A stretch of DNA of 48,216 bases from Bdellovibrionia bacterium (GTDB lineage Bacteria; Bdellovibrionota; Bdellovibrionia; Bdellovibrionales; UBA1609): positions 1-48,216 of the forward strand of contig JAUILT010000010.1 in assembly GCA_030432925.1 (NCBI GenBank). The letters run 5' to 3'. Below are positions 44,583 to 48,216 of this stretch, one piece after another (the stretch's first letter is position 1; the number at the start of each line of letters is the position of its first letter). The translations under genes were made by a program, and so were the position numbers. The notes under the pieces were generated by a model, which did no database searches, had not been told where the DNA came from, and saw only the letters and a program-made list of their open reading frames with translations.

Positions 44583-44586
44583 GGGG

Positions 44587-46200
44587 TTATACCGGAGGCC
44601 AGGAAACTGCGTTAAAAGTTTCAGCTTCTGAAGCCTGAAAGGCATTTCTAAAAGCCGGATTGATGGGACCATTTAAAAACTCTCCGGGACGTATCATCTG
44701 ATGGATTTCAGAATAGTTTTTGATTAAGGCGGGTCCAATTCTTCTGAAAATATGCCAAGGCTTGAGGTCTCTGGGGTGGTTCATACCCATGGCGCCAATG
44801 ATTTCAGCAGCACTTTCTATGGTCTCTTTGTGGTAATTAGCTACACGAATTTTTTTAGCAGCCACTGAAAGGCCTGCTACCAAGTCTTTTCTGGTAGTGG
44901 CTACCCCCGTTGGACAATCATTACTATTACAGCGTAAGGCTTGAATACAGCCTAGCGCCATCATCATGGCTCGTGCAGAACAGCAAATATCAGCTCCGAG
45001 GGCAAACCTCTTGACCATGCCAAAGCCCGTAACCACTTTTCCGGAGGCAATCACTCGAATATCTTTTCTCAAATCAAAGCCCATCAGTGTATTATGAACA
45101 AAAATCAGTGCTTCAATGCCAGGGCCACCAACGCGATCAGAAAACTCTAAGGGTGCAGCGCCGGTTCCCCCCTCACCACCATCTACAGTGATAAAATCTG
45201 GTTTGATGCCGGTTTTTAACATAGCCTTGCAAATAGCCATGAACTCTCTGCGACGACCCATAGCAAGTTTGAAGCCTACAGGTTTTCCACCAGAAAGATC
45301 TCGGAGTTGTTTGATAAACTGTAAAAGCTCCACCGGAGTTGAAAATGCAGAGTGACTAGGGGGGGAGTTGACTGTTTGGCCCACTGGAACATCTCGAATA
45401 GCAGCAATTTCTTCAGTAACCTTTACCCCGGGTAATATGCCGCCATGTCCAGGCTTAGCTCCTTGAGAGATTTTTATTTCAATCATTTTTACTTGGTTAA
45501 GTGTAGCTCTTTCTTTGAAAGTTTCGGGATTGAATTTTCCATCAGGTGTTCGACAACCAAAGTAGCCTGTACCAATTTGCCAAATGAGGTCTCCACCATG
45601 TTTCATATGTGCCATGCTGATAGAGCCTTCTCCAGTATTGTGGGCAAAATCGCCAATTTTTGCACCGGCGTTCAGGGCCTCTACAGCATTCCGAGATAAG
45701 GAGCCATAGCTCATGGCCGAAATATTCAATAAGCTCGCAGAGTAGGGTTGCTTACAATCGGGCCCACCCACAGTTACCCTGAAGGTTGTTGGATCTACGT
45801 GATGAGCGGTAATGGAGTGGTTGACCCATTCATACCCAATGCTATTCACATTTAGTTGAGTTCCAAAAGGGACGGTGTCCAACTGCTTTTTAGCTCTTTG
45901 GTAAATGATTGAGCGTTCATTACGATTGAAGGGCCTGCCGTCAGTATTATTCTCAATGAAGTACTGATTGATTTCTGGTCGGATGCTTTCAAGCACATAA
46001 CGGAATCTTCCAAGCACGGGAAAGTTTTTACGAATAGTGTGTTTGGACTGAAAGACGTCGAGTAACCCTAAGGTGCTAATGAGCAGTAAAATCCCCGTGA
46101 CAACATTGTGAATGGGGTAATAAGACTGGGGAAGAACTGCATAACCAGCAGAAATAATGATGAAAAAAACAACAAGGGCTTGATAGAAATGGTATCTCAT
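44587..46200 (-). CDS. FMN-binding glutamate synthase-like protein, membrane-anchored
   Basis: 537 residues. Two N-terminal membrane helices (about 5-50) precede a GltB/GltS FMN-binding synthase domain: ISAMSYGSLSRNAVEALN, HNTGEGS, KPGHGGILPG, ITVDGGEGGTG and the cluster cysteines CIQALRCNSNDC (C-x5-C-x4-C), which hold a 3Fe-4S cluster in glutamate synthase. No glutaminase domain and no small subunit are present, so it is not a complete GOGAT. Such short forms are widespread and their reaction is unsettled. First gene of the minus-strand series leading to oxyR, uup, recQ and yheU. Confidence 0.93.
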   Translation of the reverse strand: MRYHFYQALVVFFIIISAGYAVLPQSYYPIHNVVTGILLLISTLGLLDVFQSKHTIRKNFPVLGRFRYVLESIRPEINQYFIENNTDGRPFNRNERSIIYQRAKKQLDTVPFGTQLNVNSIGYEWVNHSITAHHVDPTTFRVTVGGPDCKQPYSASLLNISAMSYGSLSRNAVEALNAGAKIGDFAHNTGEGSISMAHMKHGGDLIWQIGTGYFGCRTPDGKFNPETFKERATLNQVKMIEIKISQGAKPGHGGILPGVKVTEEIAAIRDVPVGQTVNSPPSHSAFSTPVELLQFIKQLRDLSGGKPVGFKLAMGRRREFMAICKAMLKTGIKPDFITVDGGEGGTGAAPLEFSDRVGGPGIEALIFVHNTLMGFDLRKDIRVIASGKVVTGFGMVKRFALGADICCSARAMMMALGCIQALRCNSNDCPTGVATTRKDLVAGLSVAAKKIRVANYHKETIESAAEIIGAMGMNHPRDLKPWHIFRRIGPALIKNYSEIHQMIRPGEFLNGPINPAFRNAFQASEAETFNAVSWPPV

Positions 46201-46256
46201 GCTGAATCCTCGTGATAGGTTGAGATCTTATAGTTGTCTTAAAAGTGACTTTTAAA

Positions 46257-46296
46257 AGAGCCTATCTCAAAACTGATTCCGTCGCGAGGTTTTTCA
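46257..46296 (+). repeat. 40-bp dispersed repeat, copy 2
   Basis: Partner of 25609-25648, 34 of 40 identical. It lies 57 nt upstream of the glutamate synthase-like start and 82 nt upstream of the DUF924 start. Confidence 0.75.
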
Positions 46297-46377
46297 GTCT
46301 GAAGCTAGGTGAAAAATTTTAAGGTAAGTTTTTGGATGAGTATCTATTGCGATATGTCGGAAAAGGGGGAGGGAGGC

Positions 46378-46917
46378 ATGTGGGTGCAGGAGATTTTAAA
46401 GTTCTGGTTTGATGAGGTTGAGCCTGAGCAGAGGTGGGGCAAGGATTCTAGCTTTGATAACCGGATTGTCCAGAAATTTGAATCTATTCACAAATCTATT
46501 ATTGCGGGAGAAACTTGGAAGTGGAGGCAAACTCCTGAAGGACGGTTGGCAGAAGTGATTGTACTCGATCAATTTTCACGAAATATGTACCGAAATACTG
46601 CAAAGTCTTTTGCTTTTGATCCGCTGGCACTTGTTCTTGCTCAAGAGGCCATTCAGCAAGGGGATGATCAGAAGCTGAAAACACCTCAAAGGTCTTTTCT
46701 CTATATGCCCTTTATGCACAGCGAGTCCGCCATGGTGCATGAAGAGGCCATCCAGCTTTTTTCTCAACCTGGCCTTGAGAACACTTTGGAATTTGAGTTG
46801 AAACACAAAGTAATTATTGACCGCTTCGGGCGCTATCCACATCGCAATAAAATACTGGGGCGGCCCTCAACTCTCGAAGAAGAGGAGTTTCTTACTCAAC
46901 CAGGGTCATCCTTTTGA
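46378..46917 (+). CDS. DUF924 family protein
   Basis: 179 residues from ATG 46378, where GGAGGGAGG gives a strong ribosome binding site; upstream in-frame starts at 46309 and 46336 are less likely. Family marks: ILKFWFDEVEPEQRW at the start, VIVLDQFSRNMYRNTAKSFA (about 65-84), SFLYMPFMHSES and RFGRYPHRNKILGR near the end. All-helical, cytoplasmic, function unknown. A perfect 8-bp hairpin (46921-46947) follows the stop but has no T-run. Confidence 0.92.
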   Translation: MWVQEILKFWFDEVEPEQRWGKDSSFDNRIVQKFESIHKSIIAGETWKWRQTPEGRLAEVIVLDQFSRNMYRNTAKSFAFDPLALVLAQEAIQQGDDQKLKTPQRSFLYMPFMHSESAMVHEEAIQLFSQPGLENTLEFELKHKVIIDRFGRYPHRNKILGRPSTLEEEEFLTQPGSSF

Positions 46918-47089
46918 AACCTTTCCTGATGTCGTTGGCCAGGAAAGAAGTGAATGCCGCGGAGAAGTCCTTAGGGGTGAGCATAGGTGCATCAAAAGTG
47001 CAATAATTGCCCCTTTATGCAGTTTCTGTGTAAGATAACTCAAAACAGCCAGAACGGAATCTGGTGACCATGACTAAGGAGGGAGAAGA

Positions 47090-47959
47090 ATGCTTAAGGC
47101 CATCTTTACATTCATTATATTTTTATCATTTTCATCAACAGCGTGGGCCATTCCAAGGGCTCCCTATGACAACCTGGACAGAGAGGTCCCTATAGTATTA
47201 GGCCACCCATTGTCAGATTATGACTTTAATGGGATTGTACGTCTGTCTAACTGTTCTGCTTCGTTAGTGCACTTTACTGGACAGCCAAAGACTTCAAAAG
47301 CTTATGTATTGACAAATGGTCACTGTATCTCTCGATGGGGAGGCTTCTTAAGGCCTGGGGAAGTTATTTATAACCAAAGAGATAGTCGTTCCATGAGGGT
47401 TTATCGGACGCTTCAGGAAACTATAGGTGTTCGAGCGGAGTCTCTTGTTTATGCCACCATGACAGGTACGGATGCAGCTCTTTATCGGTTAGAAGTCACT
47501 TATGAAGACTTAGAATCACAGGGTATTGAAAGTCTTGAAATGAACTTTGAACGTCCTCTACTTGGAATGCCGATTCAGGTTGTCAGTGGTTACTGGAAAC
47601 GAGGCTTTACCTGTAACGTAGATGGGTTTGTTTATCAACTTCTGGAGGCGGGCTGGACGTTTGAAGACTCCATTCGGTATACAGAGTCTGGCTGTGAGAT
47701 TTACGGCGGCACTTCTGGTTCACCAGTTGTTTCTGGTGATAATACTCGTGTGGTCATAGCTGTGAACAACACCATGAACGAATCTGGGCAAAATTGTACC
47801 ATGAATAACCCTTGCGAGGTGGATGAAGATGGCCAGAAATCAATTATGCCCAACAGAGGTTATGCCCAGCAAACCTGGTGGTTTTATAGCTGTTTAACGG
47901 AAGGGTTTGAAATCGACCTGGAAAGGGATGGCTGTCGCCTTCATAAGGGGATGGAATAA
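47090..47959 (+). CDS. Secreted trypsin-like serine protease
   Basis: 289 residues. A signal peptide ends STAWA (20). The chymotrypsin-fold triad is readable: His78 in LTNGHCI, Asp128 in TGTDAALYRL and Ser211 in GGTSGSPVV. Cysteines flank the active site (NCSAS and GHC near the His, TCN and GCE before the Ser), and more lie at the C-terminus (NCTMNNPC, SCLTE, GCRLH), suggesting several disulfides. The protease is probably exported and may act on outside proteins. AAGGAGG 7 nt before ATG is a strong site. Confidence 0.88.
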   Translation: MLKAIFTFIIFLSFSSTAWAIPRAPYDNLDREVPIVLGHPLSDYDFNGIVRLSNCSASLVHFTGQPKTSKAYVLTNGHCISRWGGFLRPGEVIYNQRDSRSMRVYRTLQETIGVRAESLVYATMTGTDAALYRLEVTYEDLESQGIESLEMNFERPLLGMPIQVVSGYWKRGFTCNVDGFVYQLLEAGWTFEDSIRYTESGCEIYGGTSGSPVVSGDNTRVVIAVNNTMNESGQNCTMNNPCEVDEDGQKSIMPNRGYAQQTWWFYSCLTEGFEIDLERDGCRLHKGME

Positions 47960-48013
47960 AATTTCAATAAAAATTATTTTGTGTTTGGCTGAGGGATATT
48001 CTACGGTATTTCC

Positions 48014-48216
48014 GTGCCAAAAGTTTCTAATGAAGAAAAGAAAAAAGAGTTTGGGTGTTGGTTTTTAGATATAAAAACCAACACCTTTTACTGCTCAGAC
48101 GAAATCTCTCATATTCTCGATTGTGATTTTGAGCCTCAGTCCTGCAACCTTATAACGATGAAAAAATTGCTAGAGGAGCGAGGGGGACAGGAGTGGCTCA
48201 AAGATCTTGAAGGGTG
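48014..48216 (+). CDS. PAS-domain protein, 5' part only
   Basis: The frame opens after a stop near 47985 and stays open to the window edge (67 codons seen). GTG 48014 is the likely start; the ribosome binding site is poor, with GAGGG too far upstream. The product reads FGCWFLDIKTNTFYCSDEIS and HILDCDF, which fits the first strands of a PAS domain (W-x-x-D-x-x-T-x-x-x-x-x-S-x-E pattern), so this is probably a sensor kinase or other signalling protein. A strong hairpin lies inside codons 14-24. Confidence 0.6.
   Translation, partial: MPKVSNEEKKKEFGCWFLDIKTNTFYCSDEISHILDCDFEPQSCNLITMKKLLEERGGQEWLKDLEG
48054..48089 (+). terminator. Strong hairpin with T-run, inside the PAS reading frame
   Basis: ggtgttggttttt (48054-48066) is a perfect reverse complement of 48073-48085, and a further A-T pair leaves a 4-nt loop. 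TTTT follows. It has the form of an intrinsic terminator, about 95 nt after the protease stop, yet lies in codons 14-24 of the PAS-like gene. Confidence 0.65.

Noticed and set aside
46921-46947. 8-bp perfect hairpin after the DUF924 gene as a terminator
   Set aside because: No T-run follows on either strand; kept only as a note.
1-48216. CRISPR array, tRNA, rRNA, prophage or complete insertion sequence
   Set aside because: No regularly spaced direct repeats, no cloverleaf-like intergenic sequence, no transposase, integrase or phage structural gene was seen on reading both strands.

Overview
The window looks like a chromosomal stretch of a Gram-negative, probably delta-proteobacterial / Bdellovibrionota-type bacterium. 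This placement is inference. It rests on moderate-to-low GC, very tight packing with overlapping genes, many TTG/GTG starts, secreted and lipid-anchored proteins with a VWA domain or trypsin fold, a monomeric NADP-isocitrate dehydrogenase, and repeated TolC/RND exporters. I see no rRNA, tRNA, CRISPR array, intact IS element or prophage.

Layout. 1-7.3 kb: a decayed PPC/DUF296 gene joined to ttcA by a perfect 20-bp inverted repeat, a CorA-like transporter, a secreted unknown, a pirin, a periplasmic MsrA-MsrB fusion and a two-gene ABC-2 exporter. 7.3-13.6 kb: a gene-free 485-bp stretch, a VWA lipoprotein, an EgtD-like histidine methyltransferase paired with an Fe/2-oxoglutarate oxygenase, a redoxin, and a DsbD/ScsB-like gene split by an apparent deletion with frameshift. 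13.8-17.9 kb: an ATP-grasp ligase, Dps, a GNAT-nitrilase fusion and a beta-carbonic anhydrase. 17.9-23.3 kb: a tolC-RND-tetR operon whose promoter is bracketed by two identical palindromes, the likely TetR operators. 23.4-25.6 kb: a lone receiver-domain protein convergent with a KefB-like antiporter. 25.8-33.9 kb: a second tolC-RND pair overlapped by a Ser/Thr kinase and a PP2C phosphatase, then icd. 34.0-38.1 kb: a secreted protein with two haem-c motifs, a lemA-TPM-TPM operon, and an arsC gene reduced to its two ends in front of yggU. 38.2-46.2 kb: a membrane-anchored probable alpha/alpha-barrel protein, then a minus-strand string read as FMN glutamate-synthase-like protein, OxyR, Uup, RecQ and YheU. 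46.4-48.2 kb: a DUF924 protein, a secreted trypsin-like protease and the start of a PAS-domain gene.

Themes. Redox and oxidative-stress functions recur (MsrAB, redoxin/DsbD, EgtD, Dps, OxyR with both redox cysteines). There are two exporters, neither with a periplasmic adaptor gene beside it. At least three genes (PPC, dsbD-like, arsC) carry internal deletions or frameshifts. Three sets of short non-coding repeats lie at gene boundaries: an 18-bp element in three copies, a 40-bp element in two copies at 85% identity, and a GTGTCGTAA motif. The best candidates for undescribed biology are the EgtD plus Fe/2OG oxygenase operon, the RND pump coupled to a kinase/phosphatase pair, and the 18-bp repeat.
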